From Flavobacteriales bacterium (GTDB taxonomy: Bacteria; Bacteroidota; Bacteroidia; Flavobacteriales_D; Sanyastnellaceae), in the NCBI GenBank assembly GCA_029245065.1, contig JAQWQB010000085.1, positions 1 through 62,956 of the forward strand: a DNA stretch of 62,956 nucleotides, read 5' to 3'. The stretch's first letter is position 1; each line of letters begins with the position of its first letter. The translations under genes were made by a program, and so were the position numbers. Under the pieces are notes generated by a model. It was not told where the DNA came from, did not search any database, and worked only from the letters and a program-made list of their open reading frames with translations. Below are positions 1 through 9,495 of the stretch, one piece after another.

Positions 1-1
1 T

Positions 2-154
2 GAAATTGGCGGTGCATTCGGTGGAGAAAAAGAAACCGGAGGTGGACGTGAATCAGGAAGTGATGCTTGGAAAGCATACATGAGACGACAAACGAATACC
101 ATCAATTATAGTTCTGAATTGCCATTGGCACAAGGAATTAAATTTGACCTATAA
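2..154 (+). CDS. Aldehyde dehydrogenase, ALDH7-type, C-terminal end (partial)
   Basis: The window opens inside a reading frame that ends with TAA at 152-154. The 50 visible residues contain [19 protein letters not shown], followed by [11 protein letters not shown], which is the C-terminal signature of the ALDH7/antiquitin group (alpha-aminoadipic semialdehyde or piperideine-6-carboxylate dehydrogenase, NAD-dependent, lysine catabolism). The catalytic Cys and Glu lie upstream and outside the window, so the substrate assignment rests only on this tail. A strong terminator follows 7 bases after the stop, so this is the last gene of its transcript. Confidence 0.8.
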   Translation, partial: EIGGAFGGEKETGGGRESGSDAWKAYMRRQTNTINYSSELPLAQGIKFDL

Positions 155-160
155 AAGAAC

Positions 161-190
161 AAGCCCCGACAATATGTCGGGGCTTTTTTA
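161..190 (+). terminator. Rho-independent terminator
   Basis: A perfect stem of AGCCCCGACA and TGTCGGGGCT around a 3-base loop is followed by six T. It closes the aldehyde dehydrogenase transcript just before the TlpA-like gene. Confidence 0.9.
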
Positions 191-204
191 TATTTTCACC
201 TTCT

Positions 205-1434
205 ATGCGATTAAGCCTCCTCCTTATTGTTGCCACTGCCCTCGCAAGCTGTCAACCTACATCCGATCCCGCTCAAACAACTAAAACGCCCGTCACACCT
301 TCTCCTGGTGACTGGACTATGTCTATGCGTTTGGACAGTGTTGACCTCATTCAACGCATTATCATTTCAGAAAACGACCTGATTCTTTTTCACAATGCCG
401 AAGAGATTATTGAGACTGAAATGTTGCTTCAAGGAGACACGGTTTACATTGAGATGCCCGTTTACCATACCCACTTTATAGGACAACTTACTGACTCGGT
501 GACCATCACTGGAAATTGGTACAATCAACACCGATCACCAGACTACAGTATTCCTTTTGAGATGGTTAAAAACGCCACCATTTCTAGACCAAATTGGAGC
601 GACGCTAGAGAAGACCGCTTTGCCGTTCGCTTCAGTCCGGATACAGAAGACGAGTATCCTGCCGTTGGCGTTATCCAACAGTCAGGTGAACGGTTGAAAG
701 GAACCTTTCTGACTGAAACAGGTGACTATCGTTTTCTTGAGGGTTCAATCTCAAGTGATCAAGCCAATCTTCAATGCTTTGATGGAAGTCACGTCTTTCA
801 CTTTAGCATGCAAATGACCGCAGATTCACTTATTGGTGGAACGTTCAGAAGTGGCACACACTGGTCAGAGAATTTCGTGGCAGCTAAAAACAGCAGCTAC
901 ACGCTTACTAATCCAGACTCACTGACTTACCAAGTTACTGATGGGCCAATTACCTTCAGCGCAATGGACATGTCTGGAGAGATTAAAACATTCAATACGG
1001 CTGATTACGAAGGCAAGGTGACCATTATTCAACTATTTGGGACCTGGTGCCCGAACTGCCTTGATGAATCAAAATACTACGCCGAACTGTCTGAATCTAT
1101 CAATGATGAGCGACTACAGATTATTCCGGTAGCCTTTGAAAGGTCTGAAGACTTTGACACCAACGCCTTGCAGCTGAAGCAGTACCAAGAAGAATTAGCA
1201 CTGCCTTTCCAACCTTATCTTGGTGGAAAAGCGAGCAAGTCAAAAGCTAACGAAGTATTCCCGATGCTCAACCACGTGATGTCGTTCCCTACTTCCATCT
1301 TTATCGACCAGAACGGAGAAGTACAACGAATTCACACTGGCTTCTACGGCCCAGGCTCTTTACCAGAATACGAGGCCTTTAAGTCGTCTACTGAAGCGCT
1401 TGTTCTTGAACTATTAGGTCAGGAAGAAGTATGA
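205..1434 (+). CDS. TlpA-family thioredoxin-like lipoprotein
   Basis: This 409-residue protein begins with a lipoprotein signal ending in LASC (Cys16), so it should be anchored to the periplasmic face of a membrane or to the outer membrane. Residues about 30-240 form a long beta-rich region that I cannot assign beyond resembling the N-terminal extensions seen on Bacteroidota TlpA proteins. The C-terminal third is a thioredoxin fold with the redox motif WCPNC (Trp281 to Cys285) and the downstream SFPTSIFID segment carrying the cis-proline. The family reduces or exchanges disulfides in exported proteins, often cytochrome c precursors; the partner here is unknown. The start is ATG only 14 bases after the preceding terminator. 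The gene overlaps the next one by 4 bases (ATGA), which suggests co-translation. Confidence 0.8.
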   Translation: MRLSLLLIVATALASCQPTSDPAQTTKTPVTPSPGDWTMSMRLDSVDLIQRIIISENDLILFHNAEEIIETEMLLQGDTVYIEMPVYHTHFIGQLTDSVTITGNWYNQHRSPDYSIPFEMVKNATISRPNWSDAREDRFAVRFSPDTEDEYPAVGVIQQSGERLKGTFLTETGDYRFLEGSISSDQANLQCFDGSHVFHFSMQMTADSLIGGTFRSGTHWSENFVAAKNSSYTLTNPDSLTYQVTDGPITFSAMDMSGEIKTFNTADYEGKVTIIQLFGTWCPNCLDESKYYAELSESINDERLQIIPVAFERSEDFDTNALQLKQYQEELALPFQPYLGGKASKSKANEVFPMLNHVMSFPTSIFIDQNGEVQRIHTGFYGPGSLPEYEAFKSSTEALVLELLGQEEV

Positions 1435-1898
1435 AAGATTTAGGCATTTACCTCATTGCCCTATCTATTCCCTTCTTTATTCTCTACTTTCTTTCGTTGA
1501 TTCTGACTGATGGTACTTCCACATCATTCAACCTAAACCTGATCGCTGCAGCACACGCTTTCAATGGGTTGAATGTCTACTTTTTATGGCAACGATTTAT
1601 TGAACGTACTCCTCCTGAGGACGTGCTAGACGATGGGTATCTGCCAAGCAGTAAGCACAAAAGAATTCCGAAAATTTTACCTAACCTTCTATTCCCTTTA
1701 GGTTTTCTAGTATCCTTAGGCGCATTGACTTATATGGCCTTTTACATCTTTGACCACAGCAATTATCAATTGGAACAATGGTTTGATTCGAATCTCCTAG
1801 TTACGTTTACACTGGCGTGTAGTGTCCCAGCAGCGCTCATTAGCATTGCTTTCTACTACAGACTTTTAATGAGTCAAGAGTTTACTCAAAGTCACTAA
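1431..1898 (+). CDS. Small multi-pass membrane protein, unknown function
   Basis: This 155-residue protein has four hydrophobic stretches, at residues about 5-26, 36-52, 84-107 and 121-146, with a short charged linker (PPEDVLDDGYLP) between the second and third. I recognise no family. It is translationally coupled to the TlpA-like gene by an ATGA overlap, so it may work with it, for example in membrane electron transfer, but there are no conserved cysteines or haem motifs to support that. Its last 17 bases overlap the end of the convergent M28 peptidase gene. Confidence 0.65.
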   Translation: MKDLGIYLIALSIPFFILYFLSLILTDGTSTSFNLNLIAAAHAFNGLNVYFLWQRFIERTPPEDVLDDGYLPSSKHKRIPKILPNLLFPLGFLVSLGALTYMAFYIFDHSNYQLEQWFDSNLLVTFTLACSVPAALISIAFYYRLLMSQEFTQSH

Positions 1899-3450
1899 CT
1901 ACATCCACCACAATTTTCTTGTCCCTATTGGCAAGGTCCCAGGCTGTGTAGAAAATCAACTGTCCGATCACAGCTGTTTTTTCATACATAATTTTGTCTG
2001 GTGTATCTGTAGGTTGGTGGTAGTCTTCATGAACCCCACTGAAGTAGAAAATCACAGGTATATTGTTCTTCGCAAAGTTGTAATGATCTGAGCGGTAGTA
2101 GAACCTATTAGGGTCGTTTGGATCGTTGTATGTGTAATCCAAGGCGATGTTTGTGTAGGTTGAATTCGCGTTCTCACTAATATCATGAAGCTCTGTACTC
2201 AGCTTATCAGATCCAATAACATAGATGTAGTTTCCATCTTCGTGATCAGCATCTTTTCTTCCGATCATATCTACGTTCAGGTTGGCCACCGTTTTCTTCA
2301 AATCGAATATTGGATGTGTTACATACCACTCACTTCCCAATAGTCCTTTTTCCTCTCCTGAAACGTTCATGAGCAGAACGCTTCTTCTAGGACCATTTCC
2401 TTCGTCGGCTGCCATTTTGAATGCCTCTGCAATTTCCATGACCGTCACCGTACCTGAACCATCGTCGTCCGCTCCGTTAAAGATTTTATCTCCATCCATT
2501 CCTACGTGATCGTAGTGCGATGTAATCACCACTAGTTCGTCTTTCAACAGAGGATCGCTTCCAGGAATGTAGCACAGAATATTTTCAGAAGTAAACTGCT
2601 TTTGCTCTCTCTTTATATTAATAAAAACCGGCAATTTGAATGCTTTCGTTTGCGGTGTTCCTTTGGCCGAAATCTTCTTTTTGAACTTACTTAGTTTGCC
2701 AACTTTCGCTTCGTCAAATAGTGTTTGTAGTGCTGCTGGTTTAATAAAGAACGTAGGAAGCACTTCTTCCTTTTCTTCACGCTCCATGTCGAGACGCATA
2801 CCAGGATTTTCCAACCAATACTTAATTCGACCTAAGTACTTGTCATAATCATCATTCACCACTACCAATGCACGTGCACCTTTCTGCTGCGCAGCATCTC
2901 TCTTCACGCGCCAATCTCCAGACCATTCACTCACGCGTTCCTCATTGGTTACGAGGGAAATTCCTTCCTTATTCATCGGTTCACCAGACAAAACAAAAAG
3001 CACCTTTCCTTTGACGTCAACGCCTTCATAGTCATTGTATAACTCACTATCTATTCCATAGCCTAAGAAAATAGCCTGAGCATCAATTTGACTGGCATCA
3101 AACCCAGGGAAAAAATAGAAATCTTCCGAGAATGCCATGGTTTCATCACCTACCTTCATTGAAGCGTTAACAGTACGTTCAGAGCGCAACGGAAATTCTT
3201 GAAAATAACTTCCTTCCACTACCGGTTGAACTCCCAGGCCAGCATAATAATTTGCGATGAAATCCGCAGCCATTTTTTGGCCTTCTTCCCCTGTTTCTCT
3301 TCCTTGAAATTTGTCACTTGCAAGAATATACAAGTGCTCACTCAATTCTTCAGGAGTGATGGTTGCAGCATATTTCATTGCCAATGAATCTTGCGCAAAA
3401 GAAGCAACACCTGCGCAAAGCGCACCAATAATTAAAACCAACTTTTTCAT
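1882..3450 (-). CDS. Exported M28-family zinc metallopeptidase
   Basis: The product is about 522 residues with a signal peptide ending in ASFAQ. A PA-like insertion (residues about 125-260) precedes the M28 catalytic domain. Zinc-site motifs are visible: SHYDHVG (the HxD pair, near residue 314), NGADDDGSG with the bridging Asp, the catalytic SGEEKGLLGS, a later NVDMIGRKD, and a terminal HEDYHQPTDTPD with the last His ligand. The family contains aminopeptidases and carboxypeptidases; the exact specificity is not readable. Two ATGs exist, at 3456 and 3450. I prefer 3450 because MKKLVLIIGAL is the more usual signal-peptide start, but either would put the start inside or next to the rpiB stop, so the two genes are coupled. 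Confidence 0.88.
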   Translation of the reverse strand: MKKLVLIIGALCAGVASFAQDSLAMKYAATITPEELSEHLYILASDKFQGRETGEEGQKMAADFIANYYAGLGVQPVVEGSYFQEFPLRSERTVNASMKVGDETMAFSEDFYFFPGFDASQIDAQAIFLGYGIDSELYNDYEGVDVKGKVLFVLSGEPMNKEGISLVTNEERVSEWSGDWRVKRDAAQQKGARALVVVNDDYDKYLGRIKYWLENPGMRLDMEREEKEEVLPTFFIKPAALQTLFDEAKVGKLSKFKKKISAKGTPQTKAFKLPVFINIKREQKQFTSENILCYIPGSDPLLKDELVVITSHYDHVGMDGDKIFNGADDDGSGTVTVMEIAEAFKMAADEGNGPRRSVLLMNVSGEEKGLLGSEWYVTHPIFDLKKTVANLNVDMIGRKDADHEDGNYIYVIGSDKLSTELHDISENANSTYTNIALDYTYNDPNDPNRFYYRSDHYNFAKNNIPVIFYFSGVHEDYHQPTDTPDKIMYEKTAVIGQLIFYTAWDLANRDKKIVVDVVSDFE

Positions 3451-3878
3451 GAGCATGCTATTTTATTCACTCTTCTTTCATGTCTTCCACCTTCAAACTC
3501 ACTTGAGAAGTAAGCTTCTAGAATAGCCGCTGTTTCGTCCTCTGACGTGAAACGAGCTGGAATGCAACAGATATTAGCGTTGTTATGTGATTTCGCCAAG
3601 GTTGCTATTTCAGCTTCCCAACAAATAGCAGCTCGAACAGCGCTGTATTTGTTAGCACTCATTGCCACTCCATTCGCAGATCCACAGATCAATACCCCTT
3701 GCTGAGAAACCTGTTCTTGAATATCTTTCGCTACTTGGTGTGCGAAATCTGGATAATCTACAGAATCCTCTGAGTAAGTTCCCTTGTCTGAAACTTCATA
3801 TCCTTTACCTTCCAACCACTTGATTATAAAGGCCTTTCTTTCAAATCCAGCGTGATCGCTTCCAACGGTTACTTTCAT
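3447..3878 (-). CDS. rpiB: Ribose-5-phosphate isomerase B
   Basis: This 143-residue protein matches RpiB/LacAB isomerases along its whole length: N-terminal VGSDHAGFERK, the phosphate-binding and catalytic loop ICGSANGVAMSANK, and HNNANICCIPAR. It interconverts ribose 5-phosphate and ribulose 5-phosphate in the cytosolic pentose phosphate pathway. The catalytic Cys of ICGS is present. The loop differs from the usual CGSGIGxxxxANK in having SANGVA, which is common in Bacteroidota copies. Its stop overlaps the start region of the downstream M28 peptidase. About 20 bases upstream is TTAATTTG (minus strand), one base off the Bacteroidota -7 consensus. Confidence 0.92.
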   Translation of the reverse strand: MKVTVGSDHAGFERKAFIIKWLEGKGYEVSDKGTYSEDSVDYPDFAHQVAKDIQEQVSQQGVLICGSANGVAMSANKYSAVRAAICWEAEIATLAKSHNNANICCIPARFTSEDETAAILEAYFSSEFEGGRHERRVNKIACS

Positions 3879-4353
3879 GGTATTAAATTTGATGTCAAAT
3901 TAACAACATTTACTTGCATTAGCGGCACTTCTCATCAGGTCTATCTACCAACCGTGCATGTTATTAACGAAGTGTTCAAAAACTGTTAATTACATGGCCA
4001 TAAGATGTGAAAGCTTTTTCTAGGATTAACGGATTTAAAGTGCAGGTATAAAAAGCTATGAACAATGCCTCCTTTTGCGCCGAAATTTTTAGCTTATTCT
4101 TGAACGAGCAATTCACATAATTCAACAGTAATTATGACAGAAAAATATGAAAACACCGTTATTGCACTACATTGTTAACAAGTGACAGAAACTGCTGGTA
4201 ATCAGTAAACCATTCAGTTCATAACCTGTTTATAATTTGAAATGTATGTTCAGAAGTCTAAAAAGCAAATTAGAAACAACCATTTTACCAACCGTTTCAA
4301 CATGCCTACTATAACTACATTTCTTTTAAATAAATAAAGATATATACTATTAA
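3879..4353. other. AT-rich divergent intergenic region
   Basis: This 475-base gap separates rpiB (minus) from the MORN gene (plus). It is AT-rich, has no credible reading frame and no strong hairpin. It should hold both divergent promoters; only a near-consensus -7 for rpiB near 3896 is visible. Confidence 0.5.
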
Positions 4354-5880
4354 ATGAGGTTAATAAAGTCTCACATAGGAATTTTCATTCTGCTCTTTAC
4401 TTCATTTCCTTTGTGGAGTCAAGTAGATACCACTGCAACTGATTTTCAGCAATTCTTCTACGCCAATGGAGTTTTATCCAGTGAAGGTCTGCTAATTGAC
4501 GGAAAACCAGAAGGTTTATGGAAAACGTATTATGAATCAGGAACGCTAAAAACGGAAGGAGAAAGAGAAAATGGATTGCTCTCTGGAGAGTGGAAATTCT
4601 TCCGAGAGAATGGAGAGTTAGAGCGAATTATCTCTTACAAAGAAGACTTGAAATCAGGCAATGAGTTGATTTTTTCGGAAGATGGAAACCTCATTTCAAC
4701 ACTGCCCTGGGAAAACGATTTAAAGTCGGGTGAAGCGAGTTATTTCTATGAAAGTGGAGAGCTTTACAGAAAACTAACTTTCGTTGAAAATAAGGAACAA
4801 GGCAAGGGGTATGAGTATGCTAAAGATGGTAGAATCATCACCTATCTGAACTACGAATCTGGTTTTATTAGAAGTATCGAAAAGTTAAATCGGTACAACA
4901 AAGCCCAAAAGAAAACAGGCTATTGGGTTGAATTTTACGCCAATGGAAAGGTGAAAATGGAAGGCTATTTCACCAATGGTGTGCGCAACGGAATATTTAA
5001 GTTTTTCGATAAAAGAGATAACCTCGATCGAATTGAAAAGTACGTTGGAGGTAAACTTGTTGAAGACGCTGCCGAATCAGTTATGCTTGACATTCGCAAG
5101 GAATACTATCCAGATGGTGGTATCAAGTTAGTTGGAAGCTACAAAGACGGATCGAAGCAAGGAGTATTCAGGGAATATGGAAAAGATGGTGAAATACTTA
5201 CATCGTATTTGTACGACGGAAACGTTAAGATAGGAGAAGGAATTATAGATGCTGAGGGCAGAGAACAAGGTCCTTGGAAATTATTTTATCCTACTGGTGA
5301 ACTCAAAGCCGAAGGTGAATACATCGATGGGAAACGAGAAGGACCTTGGCTATTTTACTTTGCTAGTGGCCAGAAAGAACAAAAGGGAAGCTACCGGAAC
5401 GGATTGGAAAGTGGGGAATGGAGATGGTACTTTGAAAATGGAGAAACCCAACGTGAAGAATATTACCGCAAAGGAAAAGAAGATGGTGAATCTGTAGAAT
5501 ATGACAGTGATGGAACCATCATTCATCAAGGATCTTACGTTGACGGCTATAAAAATGGTAAGTGGCTATACTTCGTAAACGACCATAAAGAAGAAGCAGA
5601 GTACATTGATGGAGAGCCCACTGGTGACTGGGTATTCACCCATACGAATGGGAACAAACTATTCAAAGGAAGCTACCTCAATGGTGTGGCTGTTGGAAAG
5701 CATAAGTATTGGTATGCCAACGGTAAAGTGAAGAAAGAAGGAAAGTACGCCGGAGGTGAAAAAGACGGTGATTGGAAGTATTACCAGGAGACCGGAATAC
5801 TTCTTATGACTATAAAGTTCAAAAATGGAGTGAAAATCAAAATAGACGGTGCTAAATTGCCCGTAGATTTTGAAGAGTAA
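4354..5880 (+). CDS. Exported MORN-variant repeat protein (YwqK-like)
   Basis: The 508-residue product has a signal peptide (ending about LWSQ) and then roughly 18 tandem repeats of about 22-24 residues of the type YYESGTLKTEGERENGLLSG, the MORN_2 pattern found in proteins annotated as YwqK-family antitoxins. These repeats form an extended beta-hairpin ladder; in Bacteroidota they are usually exported and of unknown function, so the antitoxin label should not be taken literally. The gene ends 9 bases before the seven-PAS histidine kinase and probably starts that operon, which makes an envelope-sensing or surface role possible. Only the context supports this. A 475-base gap precedes it. Confidence 0.8.
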   Translation: MRLIKSHIGIFILLFTSFPLWSQVDTTATDFQQFFYANGVLSSEGLLIDGKPEGLWKTYYESGTLKTEGERENGLLSGEWKFFRENGELERIISYKEDLKSGNELIFSEDGNLISTLPWENDLKSGEASYFYESGELYRKLTFVENKEQGKGYEYAKDGRIITYLNYESGFIRSIEKLNRYNKAQKKTGYWVEFYANGKVKMEGYFTNGVRNGIFKFFDKRDNLDRIEKYVGGKLVEDAAESVMLDIRKEYYPDGGIKLVGSYKDGSKQGVFREYGKDGEILTSYLYDGNVKIGEGIIDAEGREQGPWKLFYPTGELKAEGEYIDGKREGPWLFYFASGQKEQKGSYRNGLESGEWRWYFENGETQREEYYRKGKEDGESVEYDSDGTIIHQGSYVDGYKNGKWLYFVNDHKEEAEYIDGEPTGDWVFTHTNGNKLFKGSYLNGVAVGKHKYWYANGKVKKEGKYAGGEKDGDWKYYQETGILLMTIKFKNGVKIKIDGAKLPVDFEE

Positions 5881-5889
5881 TCACCATCA

Positions 5890-8800
5890 ATGAAAAAGCA
5901 CCTCCAAACTTGGATAGACAATAGTTCAGAAGCACAAATTGTTTTTGATGTCAACGTGTCTAAACCAAAAGTGATTAACCGTTCTGCAGAATGGTTTATT
6001 CATGTGCTTTTTGGCTTGAATAAGGAAGACGATTCGATTGAATTACCTCAAGAAATTATTGAATTCGCGCACCAATCGTACCAAGAATTCAATACCACGC
6101 CATTCAATTACACCAAGCTTAAAAACGGACTTGAATTGGGTGTTTCATCTTTCTTTTGTGAAGATCATTTGTGCCTAATTACACTACGCATGGCTGGACT
6201 TTCCTTTCCGGGAAGGCAAGCACTCATGGTGTTTGAAAACAACGTTGCCGGTATTTACGAAACCAATATCAACGGACAACTTCTAGCTTTTAATAAGGCA
6301 TTTAGTGACTTGCTAGGGTACACCACAAAGGAGCTCCTACATAAAAAAGGCAATGATTTGTATGTGCATACGGAAGACAGACTTGAATTCTTAGAAGCCC
6401 TTTCCAAAGAACGCAAGCTGATCAACTGGGAAATGCGCTACCAACGGAAAGATGAATCAGTTGCCTGGTGTATAGAAAATGCGTTCATCTCTGAGCAAAA
6501 TGGGCAGGAGAGCATTGTTGGTACCATTGTAGATATTACTGAACAGAAAAATAACAAGGACCGATTTGAGTCACTTTTTTATTCTTCTCCTGATGCTTTG
6601 TTATTGGTAGTGGATGATGTTACAACGAGGGTCAACAAACGGGCGCAAGAAATCTTCGGTTATTCTGATTCAGAATTATTAGCCCTAGATGTTTTTCATC
6701 CCAAAAAAGGATTGTTTCAATTGTCTTCAGATGAGTGTGCCTTATTTCAACACAAACTGAATAAACTTAAAAATGGAAAGAGCGCTAAAATGCGTTTCCT
6801 TTCAAGACGAAAAGACAAATCGCTCTTTTACAGCGAAGTAACCATCACACATTCTGATCTCGGAAATCAACGAATTAAGCAAGTTATTGTAAGAGACGTT
6901 TCCGAACGCGTGCTGTACGAAGAGTCTATCAAAGAAAGTGAGACCAGATTCAAATTACTTTCTGATGTAGCCATTGAAGGAATTGTATTCTCGTTGGATG
7001 AAAAAATCAGGGATTGCAATAAGCAATTTGTTCACCTATTCGGCTACAAAAGCACTGAGGAAATTCTAGGACGGGGCATGGAAGATTTTATTTCCAGAAA
7101 GGACCTACAAGCCCTAGAAAAAATGGTGGTTTCTGACAACAAATCCCGAAAGGAAATTTGGTCTAGAAACAAAGAAGGAAAAGTGCTTATCTTGGAAGCA
7201 AGAGGAAGTAAGATTGAGTACCAACAAATGGAAATGAACGTCTATTTGTTCTATGATATTACTTCTAGAAAGCGAACAGAACAAGCACTTGAACAGAGTA
7301 CAGAACGATTTAAGTCGCTCGTTGAGAACTCACCAAACGGTATTTTTATCCTCATTGATGGCCGCATTCAGTATGTCAACAACAGCGGTGTCAAATTATT
7401 GAAATACGAAGACGAAGATGACGTCTACGATCAACCGTTCAGTGCCTATTTTGAAGAAAGTATTCAGGAAGAATTACAGGAAGACCTTGATAAGGTTAGA
7501 GAGGGCGAAGAAGTAGAATACAAGGAATACAAGATCATTGATAGCAAGGGAAAACGCCTTGAAGTTGGTTTGAAACCAACCCTAACGGTTTATGATAACA
7601 AACCCTCTGTACAAGTAACGCTCAACAACCTCTCCATACGGATGAAGTTGATGCAGGAAACCATGCGTGCGCAAATTGCAGAGGAAATCAATGTGGTGTT
7701 GAAGCGGGAAATTGAAGAACACAAACTGACCCAACAAAAGTTGAGGGAGGTGGAGAACTTCCGACGCAACATCATTCAGAGTTCCATTGATATGATCATT
7801 GCGGTAGATGAAGAACATTGCATCACCGAGTTTAACCCTGCAGCTCAAGAGCAATTTGGGTACTCCTTTGAAGAGGTGCAAGGAAAGCCGTTGTCTATTC
7901 TTTACAAAACGCAGAAAGAGTATAAGAAGGTCGAATCGCTCATCAATAAGAGTCTTTCGTTTTCAGGTGAAATAGTGAACATCACCAAATCAGGGAAAAA
8001 ATTTACCAGCCTGCTTTCGGCCAGTGTCATTCGCGATGAAGAAGATCAGGTAGTAGGTTCCATGGGTGTTTCCAGAGATATTACGGAAATCAAAAAGTCA
8101 GAACAGAAGCTGCGCGATAGTGAAGAAAGGTACCGTGATTTGTTTGAAAATGCTTCTGATTTTATCTTCTCAGTTGACACCGAAGGTAAGTTCAAATACG
8201 CCAACAAAGCCTTTTTGAGAACACTGGGCTACGCGAAGAAAGACCTCCCAAAACTGAAACTGGATCAAGTAGTAATTGACTCTGATTTAAAGTTGAATAA
8301 ACCACTCGATTCTTTCGCCGGAAGAACATTGGAGCTTGAATTCAAATCGAAGAAGGGAGATATTATCAACGTTTACGGAGATAGTAGTGTCAAGGAAAAA
8401 GAGGGTAAGCCAGACCGTGTACGCGCCATTTTTAGAGACATTACCGATTTGAAAGCGCACGAGAACAGCGCGCTTGAGCAAGGAGCAAAACTGGAGTCCA
8501 TCTTCAACTCTACGGAGAACATGATGATATGGACCATGAATTTGGATGGATGCTTGACTTCGTCCAATAAAAACTTCCGCATGTGGGCATCGGTAGATCT
8601 TGATGCAGCCATTAAAGAAAAAGACGCCATACTTGACTTGCTGAGCAACAACGTAAATTCCGACGTTTATCAAAATTCACTCAACGATTTCAATACGGCG
8701 TTCAAGGGCATTGCAACGCAGTTCGAACTTCCGCTATTAACAGTTGGTGGCTCTGAATTGTGGTTGCAAGTGTTTGTGAACCCGGTGTACATCAATGAAG

Positions 8801-9483
8801 AGATGAAGGAAGTAAGCTGCTTGGCTTACGACATCACTGATCGAAAGGAAATAGACAGGCGAATTTTGGACTCGTTGAAAGAAAAGGAAGTCCTGCTCCA
8901 AGAGGTGCACCACAGGGTGAAGAACAACCTTCAGGTGATTTCCAGCATCCTGAACTTACAGTCTTCCTTCGTAGATGATGAAAAGACATTGGCAATTTTG
9001 GATGAAAGCCAGAGTAGAATTAAGACCATGAGCTACATTCATGAGTCGCTCTACCAAACATCTGACTTTTCTTCCATTGAGTTCACGGAGTACATTTCGA
9101 CCCTCGCAAGCAACCTCATTCAATCATACGGATCAAAGGACTGTGTTGTCCATTTGAAGACGGATTTCGACGAGATTTACTTGAACCTGGACCAAGCCAT
9201 ACCCTGCGGTTTGATCATCAATGAATTGGTTAGTAACGCCATGAAATACGCCTACGAAGGAAAAAGTGAAGGCATCCTAGGTTTATCTATCAAAGAAAAA
9301 GAAGGGGTAATTAACCTACAGGTCACTGACAACGGCGTCGGCATGCCCGAAGACTACAACCCTGAAGAATCAGATTCACTCGGAATTTATTTGGTTTACG
9401 CACTTGTTGAACAACTAGATGCGACCATTCAAATTAAGAACGAAAACGGCACAAGGTTTTTACTTACTTTTGAAAAGCAATAA
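5890..9483 (+). CDS. Soluble seven-PAS sensor histidine kinase (HisKA_2)
   Basis: This 1197-residue protein has no signal peptide or membrane segment and should be cytosolic. After an N-terminal region of about 110 residues come seven PAS-like units, starting near residues 113, 226, 353, 473, 623, 747 and 867, each opening with a pattern like RFKSLVENSPNGIF and several closing with a PAC-type DIT/RD motif. A coiled linker of about 30 residues lies between units 4 and 5. The phosphoacceptor region [20 protein letters not shown] (His1007/1008) is HisKA_2, followed by an HATPase with NELVSNAMKYA and DNGVGMP. Kinases of this class usually signal to response regulators encoded nearby; the LytTR regulator starts 12 bases downstream. 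PAS ligands cannot be predicted from the sequence. Confidence 0.92.
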   Translation: MKKHLQTWIDNSSEAQIVFDVNVSKPKVINRSAEWFIHVLFGLNKEDDSIELPQEIIEFAHQSYQEFNTTPFNYTKLKNGLELGVSSFFCEDHLCLITLRMAGLSFPGRQALMVFENNVAGIYETNINGQLLAFNKAFSDLLGYTTKELLHKKGNDLYVHTEDRLEFLEALSKERKLINWEMRYQRKDESVAWCIENAFISEQNGQESIVGTIVDITEQKNNKDRFESLFYSSPDALLLVVDDVTTRVNKRAQEIFGYSDSELLALDVFHPKKGLFQLSSDECALFQHKLNKLKNGKSAKMRFLSRRKDKSLFYSEVTITHSDLGNQRIKQVIVRDVSERVLYEESIKESETRFKLLSDVAIEGIVFSLDEKIRDCNKQFVHLFGYKSTEEILGRGMEDFISRKDLQALEKMVVSDNKSRKEIWSRNKEGKVLILEARGSKIEYQQMEMNVYLFYDITSRKRTEQALEQSTERFKSLVENSPNGIFILIDGRIQYVNNSGVKLLKYEDEDDVYDQPFSAYFEESIQEELQEDLDKVREGEEVEYKEYKIIDSKGKRLEVGLKPTLTVYDNKPSVQVTLNNLSIRMKLMQETMRAQIAEEINVVLKREIEEHKLTQQKLREVENFRRNIIQSSIDMIIAVDEEHCITEFNPAAQEQFGYSFEEVQGKPLSILYKTQKEYKKVESLINKSLSFSGEIVNITKSGKKFTSLLSASVIRDEEDQVVGSMGVSRDITEIKKSEQKLRDSEERYRDLFENASDFIFSVDTEGKFKYANKAFLRTLGYAKKDLPKLKLDQVVIDSDLKLNKPLDSFAGRTLELEFKSKKGDIINVYGDSSVKEKEGKPDRVRAIFRDITDLKAHENSALEQGAKLESIFNSTENMMIWTMNLDGCLTSSNKNFRMWASVDLDAAIKEKDAILDLLSNNVNSDVYQNSLNDFNTAFKGIATQFELPLLTVGGSELWLQVFVNPVYINEEMKEVSCLAYDITDRKEIDRRILDSLKEKEVLLQEVHHRVKNNLQVISSILNLQSSFVDDEKTLAILDESQSRIKTMSYIHESLYQTSDFSSIEFTEYISTLASNLIQSYGSKDCVVHLKTDFDEIYLNLDQAIPCGLIINELVSNAMKYAYEGKSEGILGLSIKEKEGVINLQVTDNGVGMPEDYNPEESDSLGIYLVYALVEQLDATIQIKNENGTRFLLTFEKQ

Positions 9484-9495
9484 TCCACCTCCCAC

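Noticed and set aside
4354-5880. Reading the MORN-repeat gene as a toxin-antitoxin system
   Set aside because: No toxin gene is adjacent, the protein is exported, and the label comes only from family naming.
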